64,000 nt of DNA from assembly GCA_963920635.1 (NCBI GenBank), contig OY987308.1, positions 8,312,225 through 8,376,224 of the forward strand. The letters run 5' to 3'. A program made the translations under genes and the position numbers. Below the pieces are notes generated by a model, which was not told the DNA's origin, searched no databases, and was given only the letters and a program-made list of their open reading frames with translations. Of the stretch, positions 52,906 through 64,000 are shown one piece after another (position 1 is the stretch's first letter; the number at the start of each line of letters is the position of its first letter). Origin of the DNA: Pseudeuparius sepicola (lineage: Eukaryota > Arthropoda > Insecta > Coleoptera > Anthribidae).

Positions 52906-53688
52906 AGACATAAAACCATTTAAAGACAATTTTGGGACAATTATTATTTGAAATGGACATAAATGTAGGCCCGGAAAACTATTTATTTATTTTAAGGTTG
53001 AACTCGCAGTGTATTAAAGTAGCAATCTTTTGGACCCGTTTTTTTCCGTTATTTTCCAACCAATTTTGATGATTTTTTTTCCATTGTATTTAGAAAAGTA
53101 ATAGCAAGAGATTTACCTTTTTGATATTCTGATTTATTTATTCAAAAATCGTATTTCTAGGCCGAAAATCAAAATTCTAAAACCATCAATCGATCGGTAC
53201 AACATCTCTAAACAGTTTCCTTTTTTTTAAATCGGCAATAAAGTGAAAAATGACAGTAAAAAATGGGATTTAGTGACATTTTCTTCGGCTGGCGTACTCC
53301 CCTACGTATGGAACGCGGAGAGGGGCATCGCCGGGGTCGTACGTGACTTGTACCTCCCCTCTCTAGGCAGCGGACATCATTGGCGATGCAGTTTTTATTG
53401 CTTTTTAAAAAATATGATAATTTCGTCGTTCCAGAATTAGCTCAGGAAGTGGTTTGTCGGTTTAACAGCGACGGATTTCCGATATTTCGTGTATGCTTTG
53501 GTGTTATTATTGTGTTGTTTTGTTGATACGTTCTTTTTGAACATTTTGTTGTTTTGTTTTTGACATTGCCGCTGTTATTTTTGCTGTTAGTGTTGTTGTT
53601 TTGTTATCATATTGTTGACTTAACGTTGGCTATAAAAGGTCGCGAAGAGAACCGAAAAGCAGGAGGATTTCTGTTAGGAAAATTTTGC
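52906..53688. other. AT-rich flank, no feature seen
   Basis: Contains a GC-richer patch with an approximate inverted repeat (CTACGTATGG...GTCGTACGTG, 53303-53350) and a T/G-rich TGTTGTTTTG tract (53500-53610). I see no gene. Confidence 0.5.
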
Positions 53689-53696
53689 TATTGACT

Positions 53697-54528
53697 CAGG
53701 GCCTAGCCAGGGGGGGGGGCAAGGCAGGGCATTGCCCTGCCTGGCAATAAGTTTGCCCTGCCTGAGCCACAAGTTCACCGGTCACCTCACCAGGGCAGAC
53801 TTCATGATGATTTTTCAATTTATTATACTTCATTTAAACTGAATTGGTCCTTAACTTCGAAAAAAAAATTGTCTGCGGCGCATTTTAGTAAGCAGACACC
53901 TCTAAGTAGGTACTATTTTTATTACCCGCAATCTTTATTGCCCCACCTTCAAACGAATTGCAATTTACCCATACCTACCTACTACATTGGCCAGCCAGAA
54001 AATTTTTGCAAAAATTATAGACATAATGTGTCCCTTTGAAAAAATATGATAATTTATAGGGCACTATGAGCACTAACTTTTATTTTTACTTCCACATCAC
54101 AAAAGGTGGTGTTCAGTGTTGTTATTGATAATTTTTGCTGGATTTTTGTCAGTTAAAAATCAACAATAAAATCGAAATTTGATACATAACACATTTTTGT
54201 CTCCTGCTCTATGAAAGAAAACAGAGTATTCTTGCTTACTGCACAAATGATTATGCGCCCGCATAATTAGCGAAAAAAATTGCCTACCATTGACTTAAAA
54301 TTGTATATTCATATTATATTTGACCTTGAAAATTTCAGGAATTTTCGCCTGCGGCGCAATTTTTTATAACAAAAATTATATTCAATTTTTTTACCCTCTC
54401 CCCTCCCCTCCTCTCCCCACCAACAAAGTAACGCCCTGTAGGTACCTATCCCTCACTTCTCAAATGTGTACTGCCCTGACAGGAAAGTCCTTTGTCTTGC
54501 CTGAAGTTTCTGTCTGGCTACGGCCCTG
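53697..54528. mobile_element. Non-autonomous hAT-like element
   Basis: Ends are CAGGGCCTAGCCAGG and, inverted, CTGGCTACGGCCCTG, a typical hAT-type terminal repeat with one indel. Flanks are TATTGACT (53689-53696) and TATTGACA (54529-54536), an 8-bp duplication with one change. The interior (832 bp) has repeated CTGCCTG/GCCCTGC words at both ends and no transposase. Confidence 0.8.
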
Positions 54529-54536
54529 TATTGACA

Positions 54537-54890
54537 TTATTATATGATTCACTACTTGTATACCTAACATAATTTATTTATTAATATAAACAATAGAAAG
54601 GGGTGTTTAAAAACAAGGTGCCATAATTTCTAGTACAAATAGAATGTAACAAAATAATGGTCTTTTCCTAGTTTTTTGTTTTTGATACTTAATCGAATTT
54701 TGGTTATGTCTTGGTACAAACATGTTTTTTAGTAGGTATGCTAATTTTGCCGGTATAAGCCATAATAATCGTATCTATTGATAAAATTTCACAGTTCCTT
54801 TGGGGCCAAAATCAAATTTTATATAGCGGGATAAAAATTTGATAAACTAGGTAAATTCACATTATTATAATCATTTGATGGGCAAAATAT
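54537..54890. other. AT-rich DNA, no feature seen
   Basis: No supported feature between the hAT-like element and the Penelope remnant. Confidence 0.5.
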
Positions 54891-56240
54891 CAGGTTGAGG
54901 ACAAAAACAACAATATCTGTTTTTTTTAGAATGTGCCGACTTTTCGAAGTATATTTTTCGTCTTCTTCAGGGCTAAAAATGCTAACTATAGTGTATATGA
55001 TACAACAATAAATTACATAAACATATAACAACTATATAGGTACGCTTGGAAAGTTAGGATAACTTGAGAACAACCATAACTATGTGTACAAACAAACGTA
55101 AAAGAAACAATACAAAAATACAGAGTACTCACCTATTGTATATCACAGATATTTAAGTCAATTATACAAAATTTCATAGAGCACATAGGTATCACAGGAT
55201 AAAATGATACAGAAACGAAACCAAATCATTTGTTAGTCAAAGTTGGCGATCAATGTAGAACGTAAATATATTTATGGTCGGGACGTCAACGAGAACAGGT
55301 ATATAATTAGATTTTTTTCCCCAAAAAACCTCAGTATGTTACAATAAAAAATTAGTTCGGTAGATATCAAGTTATGGATTATTTTTTATTTTTTTTTTTT
55401 ATAATTTAACTACTTATTTTACAGTTATATACTGGGTGTATTCATTTTACTACCTGTAACCATTATCTTTTACTTTTGCAAATTTGATGTATATATCGTT
55501 AACAGGCCTTTATAAATATTACTTAGACCTGCTACATCAGTTCTAAAATTCACCGTTGACTTTGTAGATATGTGAATCATCTCACTAATAGTTCTTTTAT
55601 AATAATATGGCTCTCTGTCTAGAATCTTTACTTCATCAAAGTCAAAACCATCTTTTGTCAAAAAATGGTGCTGTGCTTAGGCAGTTTTTTCAAATTTGTT
55701 TTTTTTTCTCTCACGACAATTATATTGATGTTGGTAGACTCGATTTTTTAAATACTGTTTTGTAATACCAATGTAACACTTATTGCAATTTTTGCAATTG
55801 ATTTGATGCACTAAATTGGAATTGACCATGTGAGGTGTTTTGTCTTTTAAACATGATAATATAGATTTTACCTGTCTGACAGGATAAAGAGGGTGACTAG
55901 ATTTAAACACTTTTTCTATTTTTTCTGACAAATTGCGGATGTATGGAAACATAAAATATAATGGATAGTTGTTTAATTTTAAAATTGATTTTATTTTTTC
56001 TTTGTTTTGTTTGTGAAAATGAGGACTGCTGAGAGAGGCTGATCTACGTATTAAATTTTTAATAGTGCTAACTTTATGTGACTGTGGATGACCGGACAAA
56101 TAATTCAGCACGCTCTCTGAGCTTGTTGGTTTGGTGTACCAGTTGGTGGACAATGTACCTACATGATCTCTGACAACCAAAACATCCAAAAACGGGAGTT
56201 GATCGATTCTGTTTCCATTGTAAATTGTATCTGTGGATGA
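54890..56240 (-). mobile_element. 5'-truncated Penelope-like element
   Basis: On the - strand a Penelope reverse-transcriptase C-terminus and GIY-YIG endonuclease (55470-56230) are followed by a 3' region. That region holds CTGAAGAAGACGAAAAATAT (complement of 54949-54968), a phrase common in Penelope tails. The element is cut at about 56240 and lacks most of the RT. Confidence 0.75.
55470..56230 (-). pseudogene. Penelope RT C-terminus plus GIY-YIG endonuclease
   Basis: Reading on the - strand: LPFLDVLVVRD, TNWYTKPTSSESVLNYLSGH and PQSHKVSTIKNLIRRS, the conserved end of Penelope RT. A linker follows, then NLVHQINCKNCNKCYIGITK, the CxxC and YIG of the GIY-YIG nuclease, with KNRVYQH. A stop at 55677 after KNKFEKTA and a frame change precede the end of the nuclease (DEVKILDREPYYYKRTISEM, 55470-55661). 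The RT active site is missing. The nuclease would nick target DNA for insertion. Confidence 0.88.
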
Positions 56241-58032
56241 AAATTGTTAATAGTCTAATTAAATTACAAAAAAAAGACCCCTCGAGCTTGCATTAAATTG
56301 TAACTGGATGAAACAAATTGTATCTTATGTATTTTGATGCGCTCTGTCCAAAAAAATAAAAAATAAAATGTAGCCCCTGGTCGATATTTTCTAAATTGGG
56401 AAAAACCGGGTTTTCCGAATTTTCCCATAGAAAATTGCTAATTATCAAGTACTACCCCTATGGTAAAAATAAATGCACCAGTCGAAAGAGGAGGCAAAAA
56501 TAGTTCGGAAATTCATATACCCATATTTTTAAGGCGTATTTCTCGCCGCCAGAGGCGCTTATACCAAAAAGTTGCTTTTTTCGTTTTTTTGATCAGAACC
56601 ATGAACACGAAATTCACGTTGAATTTGTGGCGAAACTATAAGTATTAGGCCATAATATGTGCCTATGAGAGATTTTGTTTTTTTTTTTGGCTTTCAAACA
56701 AAATAGGTCCTGCGGCGAAATCTGCCATAGTTTTTCTGAAATTTGCAAAAAACCGGAAAGGGAAATTTTTTGAAATTCTTTCTCGTGCGATTTTGGCGCG
56801 GTTTTCCGGGACTATCTAAAAAAAATTTTTTTGGTAGAAAGCTTACTTCACCTTCGGAAAGAACGCAAAAAAATACACAAAAAATATACTGTAAATAATT
56901 TTAGAAAATTAATCCTAAGCCTGTGTGTAAGTTCCAACTTGGTGATATGATAAGTTTGTTTTTTGTTCTCTAAAATCTGGTTTTTCGTGATTTCAAAAAA
57001 AACTTGAAATACGAGAAGATATATATGCTAAACAAAAAATGCGTATTTTCTGGTTACCTTTCGAATAAGGTCGGGTGGCGAAATCTGTAATATTTTGCGA
57101 AAAATTTGCAAAACATCAATTTTTTGACCTACTGATTATTACGTATTTTCAGGCACTCTTGTAGATGGAAACAAAACGAAATTGCGCTAATGTCTGTAAG
57201 TTGCCCAAATTATGGAAAAGGTCGACAGTGTGCTTGTTCTTACTCGAAAAAATTGAAAATTTTGTATTTAATAGAAAACCACTTTTGTTTTATGAGCAAT
57301 TTCCTAAGACCAAAAAATGAGTATTTTTCGGATATATTTTGAATGTGATAGGTCGCATGCCCAAATCTGCAATAGTATGCAAAAATATGACAAAAAGTTT
57401 TTTCTGAATTTTTTTTCCCCATTTTTTCTCTCTCTTTCAGTAAATCGACAAGTCATTGTTATTCAACGAAATTTTCCTCCATTTAAAAGAAGACGGCGAA
57501 GCAATGGCCTTTATCTCAACGAGAACCTGAACATTGACTTTTGGGATGATTGTCAATAGAAACCATTTTGTATACATTTCTCTGGCAATGTTCGGCACTC
57601 AAAGCGCGCAAATGGAATGCAAGATTTCTGTCTCCATAGCCTACCCATTTTTTTTACTTCAACTGTTATCAGAGATAAATTTCCATCGGGAACCGCTAAT
57701 TTAATTTCCAAATGAACCAAATGTGTTCATTTATTTGTATTCTCTTTACATAACTCTTTTTAGATGAAAGTAGTTAACGACGTGAAAAATAAACTAGGTT
57801 TGTGTTCATCAAAACTTTGAAATTAAATCAACTTTGCATCAAGCTTGACATAATTTTTTAAACCAAATAGAGATTGTTTAAGAAATCAACTGGTTAGGTT
57901 AGGTAAAAATACAACTTTCAATAAATACATTTCAGTTGAAATGTTTGGAATTTTTTTTACAAAAACACGCAAAAGTTAAATTTTATCAAGGGTCTCTGAC
58001 AATTGGTATGTAAGTAGTATAGCAAAGGGTAC
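56241..58032. other. AT-rich unidentified repeats
   Basis: Roughly 1.8 kb with recurring phrases such as GCGAAATCTG.AATA/ATAG followed by TGCAAAA (56714, 57079, 57364) and TTTTTCG runs. These suggest three degenerate copies of a ~300-bp unit. No gene is supported. Confidence 0.5.
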
Positions 58033-59370
58033 TCCAGGGCGGAAGTGACGTCACAAGATGGCCGCCAAGGCGGGAAATTTGAAAATGGCCTTGACCTGCG
58101 GGTTCAATGAACTTTAAGGGGTCACGTTCAGGTAACCTTGACCTGAAGGTTATCTAGAGGCCAAGGGGTTACCAGATCGATAACCTTGAAGGGGTCACGT
58201 TCAGTTAACCTTGACCTAAAGGTCAATGGACTTTAAGAGGTCACCTTGTTAACCTTGACCTGAAGGTCGATGAACTTTAAGGGGTCACCTTGTTAACCTT
58301 GACCTAAAGGTCAATGAACTTTAAGAGGTCACCTTGTTAACCTTGACCTGAAGGTCGATGAACTTTAAGAGGCCACCTTGTTAACCTTGACCTGAAGGTC
58401 AATGAACTTTAAGGGGTCACCTTGGTGGCACTTTTTCTGGGAACGGAAGTGACATCACAAGATGGCCACCAAGGCGGGAAATTTGAAAATAACCTTGACC
58501 TGCGGGTTCAATGAACTTTAAGGGGTCACGTTCCATTAACCTTGACCTGAAGCTTATCTAGAGGTCAAGGGGTTACCAGATCGATAACCTTTAATGGGTC
58601 ATTGACCCGCGGGTTCAATGAACTTTAAGGGGTCACGTTCAGTTCACCTTGACCTGAAGGTTATCTAGAGGTCAAGGGGTTACCAGATCGATAAACTTTA
58701 AGGAATCATTGACCCGCGGGTTCAATGAACTTTAAGGGGTCACGTTCAGTTAACCTTGACCTGAAGGTTATCTAGAGGTCAAGGGGTTACCAGATCGATA
58801 ACCTTTAAGGGGTCATTGACCCGCGGGTTCAATGAACTTTAATAGATCACCTTGTTACCTTGACCTGAAGGTCAATAAACTTTAAGAGGTCACCTTGACA
58901 CGTGGCACTTGGGTTCTACCTTGAAAAATTGAACTTTGCTCACAGTTCTGGGAACGGAAGTGACGTTACAAGGCCGCCAAGGGGGGAAATTTGAAAATGA
59001 TCTTGACCTGTGGTTGTCAATTAAGTGAGACCGATGATCTTTAAGGGGTCACCTGAAGGTTAATAATCTCGTGGTCACCTGACACGTGGCACTTGAGTTT
59101 TACCTGGAAAAATTGAACTTTGCTCGCAGTTCTCGGACGGAAGTGACGTCATTATGGCAAAAAATGCGGGAAATTTGAAAATGCGATGGGGTTACCTTGA
59201 CATGAAGGTCACATATAAGTTAAAGATCTCTAAGGGGTCACCTTGGAGACCAATGAAATTTAACGACAATGATCTCGTAGTCACCTTGACACGTGGTACC
59301 TTGAATTGCAAAAAAATTGAACTTTGTTCGCAGTTCTGGGACGGAGTGATGTCAATATATCAAAATTGCG
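58033..59370. repeat. Complex satellite array with CRE-like and AGGTCA motifs
   Basis: Higher-order units begin GGAAGTGACGTCACAAGATG or a variant (58040, 58443, 58951, 59140, 59338) and continue with GGCGGGAAATTTGAAAAT. Within them a ~44-bp monomer AACCTTGACCTGAAGGTCAA + TGAACTTTAAGGGGTCACC repeats, at least five times in a row at 58205-58425. Every monomer contains TGACCT-2-AGGTCA, an everted pair of nuclear-receptor half sites. The array decays toward its right end. Confidence 0.9.
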
Positions 59371-59726
59371 GGGAATTTAAATAGTTGGTGAATGAGCTGG
59401 CGAGTATCTAAAACTTTAGAAGCCGTAATTGGATGGCAAAAAATTGCGTTACGGAGAAACAATTTTTAGTGGAAGAATTAGTAGAAGTACATCTGGAAAT
59501 TAGCAGAGGACCAAAATTGCTTGGGTCTGAGAACAACAAATATTGAATTTTGCGAAGAGATTGCATCTTATAAGAAAAAGTTACGATCTGAACTAAGAAT
59601 CTTGATAAAAAAAAAATCTAATCATCAAAAAATGCAAAACATTCTCCACAGCCGTGTAGTATCCAACTTCACTCTCACTTCTATACGGTATAGGTATGCA
59701 AAGACGTGTTTCCGGGAACACATCTA
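59371..59726. other. No feature supported
   Basis: AT-rich sequence after the satellite. An AGAACAACAAATATTGAATTT phrase at 59530 resembles the end of the Polinton TIR gene (ACAACAAATATTGAATTTAT, 25599) and may be a scrap of it. Confidence 0.4.
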
Positions 59727-60063
59727 TACAGGGTGTCCCACAACTGTTGGAAACAAATTTAACTAGAGATTCTCTGGCTAAAAATAAGACTTTTTCCAAT
59801 AAACATATGGTCTATCTACCTTCGTTTTCAACATACAGGTTGAAAATTAAACAAAAATCGATTTTTTTAAGTTTATTTCTAAACAAATTGTCGTATCGCT
59901 TTGAAGTTTGGTACGTATTAGCAGTTTAGTCACCATTGTGAACAATATGAGCTCCAAACTTCCATCAGTGGCGTACATACGGGGTTTAAACTTTATATTT
60001 TTCTCAAGATACAATGATAATAAGGGTAAGATTAGCGAGTGTAAATGTAATAATTACAAATCA

Positions 60064-60197
60064 TACCTATCTTTTGATTTGGTTAATGTTACACCGTACT
60101 GATGATTGCCAAATAGCATGAAACACGTGTATGCGGTTACTAGTTTTGTCTTTTTGCTAACTTTGAGTGTTTGCCCATTATCACCTTTTCTTGTAAT
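60064..60197. repeat. Second copy of the short retroposon
   Basis: Shares ACCTATCTTTTGATTTGGTT through ATTATCACCTTTTCTT with 52736-52877. The left boundary (TACAAATCAT) and right boundary differ, so this copy lacks the (ATT)n end. Confidence 0.8.
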
Positions 60198-60886
60198 TTA
60201 TATTTTTCTTTAAAAAATGTGCTTAGCGGCAAGTACCTATTTCCAAAAAGTAAAATTACATTCTCCAATGCACTACGAACAAAAAATGTATCTTGGTATT
60301 TTTGCATATTTCGCTTGGTTGCGTCACAAAACGCATTTTTGTCAACCAATACTTAAATAACTCAGTTTTCGTTTATCATCCAAAAGATTCTGGCGAGGTA
60401 GAGCTGCAGATATCCTCAACGCAGATTCATATCAGACGAATTTAACAAAAACCATATTTAAAATTGACGTGATTAGATCCCAGAGGCTATCAGGCGAAAA
60501 GCGGCCGTGTTATCGACTCAACTAATGCGTTTGGTGACATATATTCCTCAAAAACTTTAACACTATGTAAACTGATCCGTAATTTGATACTTTTCTATCG
60601 GAAACCGTGTGCGAGCGACACCTATGGGTAAGAAACTTGCAGAAACGTGGAATCTAGGTTCCGAACAGCCGGGTTACCTGTCGGCAAAAATCTAAACGCC
60701 ACAAAACTATTACAGAAACGTACTTGCATCAACAATAGTACTTCTAGGTCCCATTCAACAGGTGTATTTACATGGATATTAAAATTTACCTAGAGCGCTG
60801 TCGACACATGAATATTAAAATTAACCTAGAGCACTTGATATTTTTAAGATCAAATTAATAAGAATTTCCAGTGTGGTTGCTTTACG

Positions 60887-61380
60887 CTAATTCCTCATAT
60901 GTTTTCCGCCATTTAAGTTCGTTTTAGTAGACACATTAATGTTAAGAAATCGAAAGAATGTTGAAAAAGTATCAAGTTGCAAGTCTAAAGCTATCGTTTT
61001 ACCACTCCTATATGGAGTTAGACACCCAAGACGAGGTGGAAGTCGAGGTGACTCGAGATTCCACCAAGTCATGACTGCGAAGAAGACCAATGGGGTGAAG
61101 GCGCTGCTACGGAATCCCAATCTTGGGGTGAAGATCAATCCTGAGACAAAGGTTGGACTCAAGACCAATCCTGGGGGTGAAAGCGTTGGGAAGACACCAA
61201 GGACCAATCCTTGAATAAGCGCACAGACCACTACTGGGGGCACCTGGAGCGAGGAGGGGTGCTACCAACCAAGGGCGGTGGAGAGAAACGTTCTCCGCCA
61301 AGTTCCTCCGGGAATGAGCAAATCGGCGGGAATTCCGCAATCAGGAGCTTGATGCAGTGGTTCAGGGGCAATCTGTATAA
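60887..61380. other. GC-richer segment with GGGGTGAAG/ACCAATCCT repeats
   Basis: Within AT-rich DNA, 61010-61320 has short repeats (AAGACCAATCCTGGGG, AAGATCAATCCTGAGA, GACCAATCCTTG). Open frames of 91 codons (+) and 118 codons (-) cross it, but neither resembles a protein I know. The repeats alone could keep the frames open. Confidence 0.45.
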
Positions 61381-61641
61381 CTAAATAAAAAAATTTAAAC
61401 TTATCCTGTTTTTTATGAACTACCACAACATTTAAAAGCAAAAACGAATCATATATTTACAAAAATATCAAAGATTTCAACGAAATCTTTGTACAAGTAC
61501 CGGTCGAATATTTGACCCATTCCTACAGCCTTTATTTTTCAAGAAAAAATAATAAGTTGTACTGAACCGCTAGGATCTGTTAGCAGATGAAACAAATGAG
61601 CATCGCAAAGTTGTGAAAAAACTTTTTAATGGAACACCCTG

Positions 61642-64000
61642 TATATTTATGATTTTTTCCGATAAATATTTCTAGCGTTTCAATATAACTTGGTGACGAA
61701 ATATAGACATTGGGTTTTGGGAAAACATTTGTTTAAAATATACACTCTTTTCTTTTTAGTTATGTATTGCTAAAAACTAATACAGGGTTCTTATTTTAAC
61801 AACAATGTATTGGGAGTAGTTATCTCCGCGTGTGGATGGCGCCACTGGTCCATGTACCTTTAGTTGAGCTATTAAGAGATAGATGTCTTCATGCTAATAA
61901 GTGAATATTTCCTTATCTTTTAAATCAAAACGGCTATTTTTTATGGGATTTTTTATAACTTGTGTGAAAGGAAATTTGGAATCCTGCTTCGTTCTGTTGC
62001 GTCTTGTCGGAGCTATGTAGCGGTTTGTTTTCCTTGTTGCAGTATATTTTATTTAATAATTTATCACTGTAATCTGAACTTAGTACCAGGTAGGTTGAAA
62101 TATTTGCTGTATTAAAAATAAGTATTCTATTTGTTAAAATATTACTACACTTCTGACTTGTTCACAAACGCATGAACGCATCTCACGATTCGTCCACGTG
62201 TGCCTACTCCTAATAAAGACTCCTGTGCAAGAAGTTTTGGAATATAATTGCTAGCCTGAACCCACATATCTGTTACAACTTTAAGTTGTTTTTGAAAAAT
62301 AGTCTCGAGGTGAGAACACCCTCTACATGATTCAATAGCTGTCAATGTTATCAATATAAAAATTTCAATCTTTTCTAATATGACAAACTCAACTAATAAA
62401 AATTCACGCAGTCTAGTGCATTGCTACTTTAACTTGATACTTCCGTTCGTTCATCCTAGATTACAACGTGATAAAATAATAAGATACCTGAAATTACGTA
62501 ATGCATTTCTCACTATACTATTATTTGCAAGGTACTGAACTCTCGCGAAACTAAAACGTGCTTTAGGCGTCTAATCCAGACGGTGAAAAGAAAGTGCTTT
62601 TTTCGAAGGCATTACGTTAGAAAGATATGTACTTTACAGAGTATATTTTTTTAAATTATGTTTCTAGGAAGCTAGGAAATGCAAATATCAACGTCAAAAA
62701 ATTAAAAGAAAGTGCTTTTTCGATGACATTACGTTAGAAAAATATGTACGTGACTTTTACACATTATGTCACAGACTAACAAAGTAATACAGACAATTCC
62801 TTAGTGACGTGTGTATCAAAAGGCGAAATATCTTCTAAAGGGATAAACATTGTGCATTTTATTTGATTTTACATTAATCCGCAATGCTAAGGTAGGTATT
62901 AGGACCAAAGTTATGATTAAGATATTGATTATTTTTCTGTAAATTGAAATGTAGGCTAGTTTTTTTAACACATATCCTTAAGGGAGCTTCTGTTGTGAAG
63001 CTATTTATTCTATGATTATATTCAAATTAAGTTGGCAGTTAATAATAGTGTTAAAAAAATAATTATGTATACAATAAAAACATGCTCCTAAAAATAGAAT
63101 GCTCAACGAGTGAAATGAATCACACTTTCTTGATATGCAATAATTTTGTATGATTAATAATAAAGTGCTATAGATAATCATAGTTTATTGAGAAAGGATT
63201 TTGTCTTTATCAGTTGGGGAAGAAAGCAGGGGTTTAACTGTTACACTATTCCACAGTGTAAGTGGGCATATAAAAAACTTAGTTATTATTAGTGAAAAAT
63301 CAAAGTAAAACTTTCTATTCTCAACGGAAAAAATGAATCTTCAAAAATTAATATACCTACTTAGGACTTTAAAAATCTATTTTTCTCACCGAACAACACG
63401 AATTCAACAGTAAAAAATTGTTAGTAGGTAAATCGCAAATAAAAAACACGCGTCCCTAGCTCTGTCTACTCTCAATATTAAATATAATTAAAACTTCATA
63501 GAGGCATCAGACAAATCATATCAAATTTTCAAAGTAGCACCTCCGAAAGCAAAGTTTGTTGTAAACTTTACCAGGATTGCTAAGGTTTTATATATTTTTC
63601 TATGGTTTTGACCAATATTGGTGAAATAGTGGAGTCGGTCCCTATTTTTTTATTACAAAATATAGGGATTTTTTAGTATTGATATGGCTTTAGGAGTTGG
63701 GTGAATGGATTAAATTGTAACATGTAGTTAAAACTTACGAAGGAAATAGCAACCAATTCTCTAACCATATGTACTTCCCCATGCATTCACCAACATTTTA
63801 AAAGTAGAATGATACAAAAACTATATAGGGAAGAACCAATTTTGTAAACGGAATACATTTGGAAAATCGTAAATGGTAACAAAATATTCCCCATTTGGTA
63901 TATCGAAACTTACGCAATTTTAGTAACTTATAGTCAACAAAAATACTTAAAAAAATGTGTAAATATATACAAATAATTTTTTTTCTACTTTTGTTAGGAA
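61642..64000. other. AT-rich DNA, no gene seen
   Basis: The only structure noted is an imperfect duplication of GAAAGTGCTTTTTTCGA...ACATTACGTTAGAAA (62591-62628 and 62708-62745). A 69-codon - strand frame at 62145-62354 (ending FVNKSEV) has balanced composition and might be an exon remnant, but I cannot identify it. Confidence 0.5.

Larger units (their letters stand above)
59729..61641. mobile_element. Possible TA-flanked element with CAGGGTGT ends
   Basis: CAGGGTGTCCCA at 59729 and TGGAACACCCTG at 61630-61641 are inverted, and each is flanked by TA, as in Tc1/mariner-type elements. The interior includes the second retroposon copy and no transposase. The two ends may belong to different elements, since this short end is very common in insects. 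Confidence 0.35.

Noticed and set aside
53303..53350. Possible inverted repeat around GTACG/CGTAC words
   Set aside because: Pairing is short and interrupted; no element ends or duplications were found.

Overview
The window is eukaryotic, transposon-packed, AT-rich DNA, most likely from an insect. I infer this from the absence of any bacterial gene organisation, from TATA/Inr promoters and a GT-AG intron, and from the transposon families present: Ty3/gypsy, Polinton/adintovirus, Penelope, Crypton, hAT and CACTA-like. I see no single-copy host gene. I cannot name the species; a hemipteran would be a guess.

Layout. (1) 1-2947: AT-rich flank with a decayed CACTA-type transposase on the + strand (889-2340). 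(2) 2954-18363: a 15.41-kb, nearly perfect palindrome. It has two ~7.03-kb arms around a ~1.35-kb centre. It starts AGTAGTATA, ends TATACTACT, and is flanked by the 6-bp direct repeat GTCGGT. It has no convincing coding capacity. Its ends and duplication length are those of a Polinton-type integration, and I regard it as the most unusual object here. (3) 18935-52900: a degenerate Ty3/gypsy retrotransposon on the - strand, flanked by TAAAA. Its 3' LTR is at 18936-19307 and its 5' LTR at 52298-52900. Gag, zinc knuckles, RT, RNase H and integrase fragments lie between. Its 3' part holds a tRNA-Met-like sequence, a broken Crypton tyrosine recombinase and a fold-back repeat. (4) 25026-48532: a 23.5-kb Polinton/Maverick (adintovirus-like) element inserted into the gypsy integrase gene. 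It has a 6-bp target duplication CCCATT and ~605-bp terminal inverted repeats. (5) 52906-64000: non-autonomous elements (a hAT MITE and a short retroposon), a Penelope-like GIY-YIG fragment, a satellite array dense in TGACGTCA and TGACCT/AGGTCA motifs, and AT-rich DNA.

The Polinton carries nearly the full viral kit. It has a protein-primed family B DNA polymerase (+ strand, dead). On the - strand it has a DDE integrase with chromodomain, a packaging ATPase, a jelly-roll major capsid protein, a penton-like minor capsid protein, an adenain-like protease and a PLA2 virion protein. It also has a BIR-RING IAP and several unassigned conserved proteins. In the living element the polymerase would copy protein-capped DNA, the integrase would insert it, and the ATPase, protease and capsid proteins would build virions. 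Here polymerase, capsid, penton, protease, PLA2 and the 288-residue protein carry frameshifts or stops. Integrase, one ATPase copy, IAP and a 170-residue protein stay open.

The Polinton is internally rearranged. Block 26937-37764 is followed by a second copy (37765-44931) lacking 3.6 kb that corresponds to 31786-35404. The copies are almost identical and share polymerase stop codons, so the decay came before the duplication. An assembly merge of two element variants is the main alternative.
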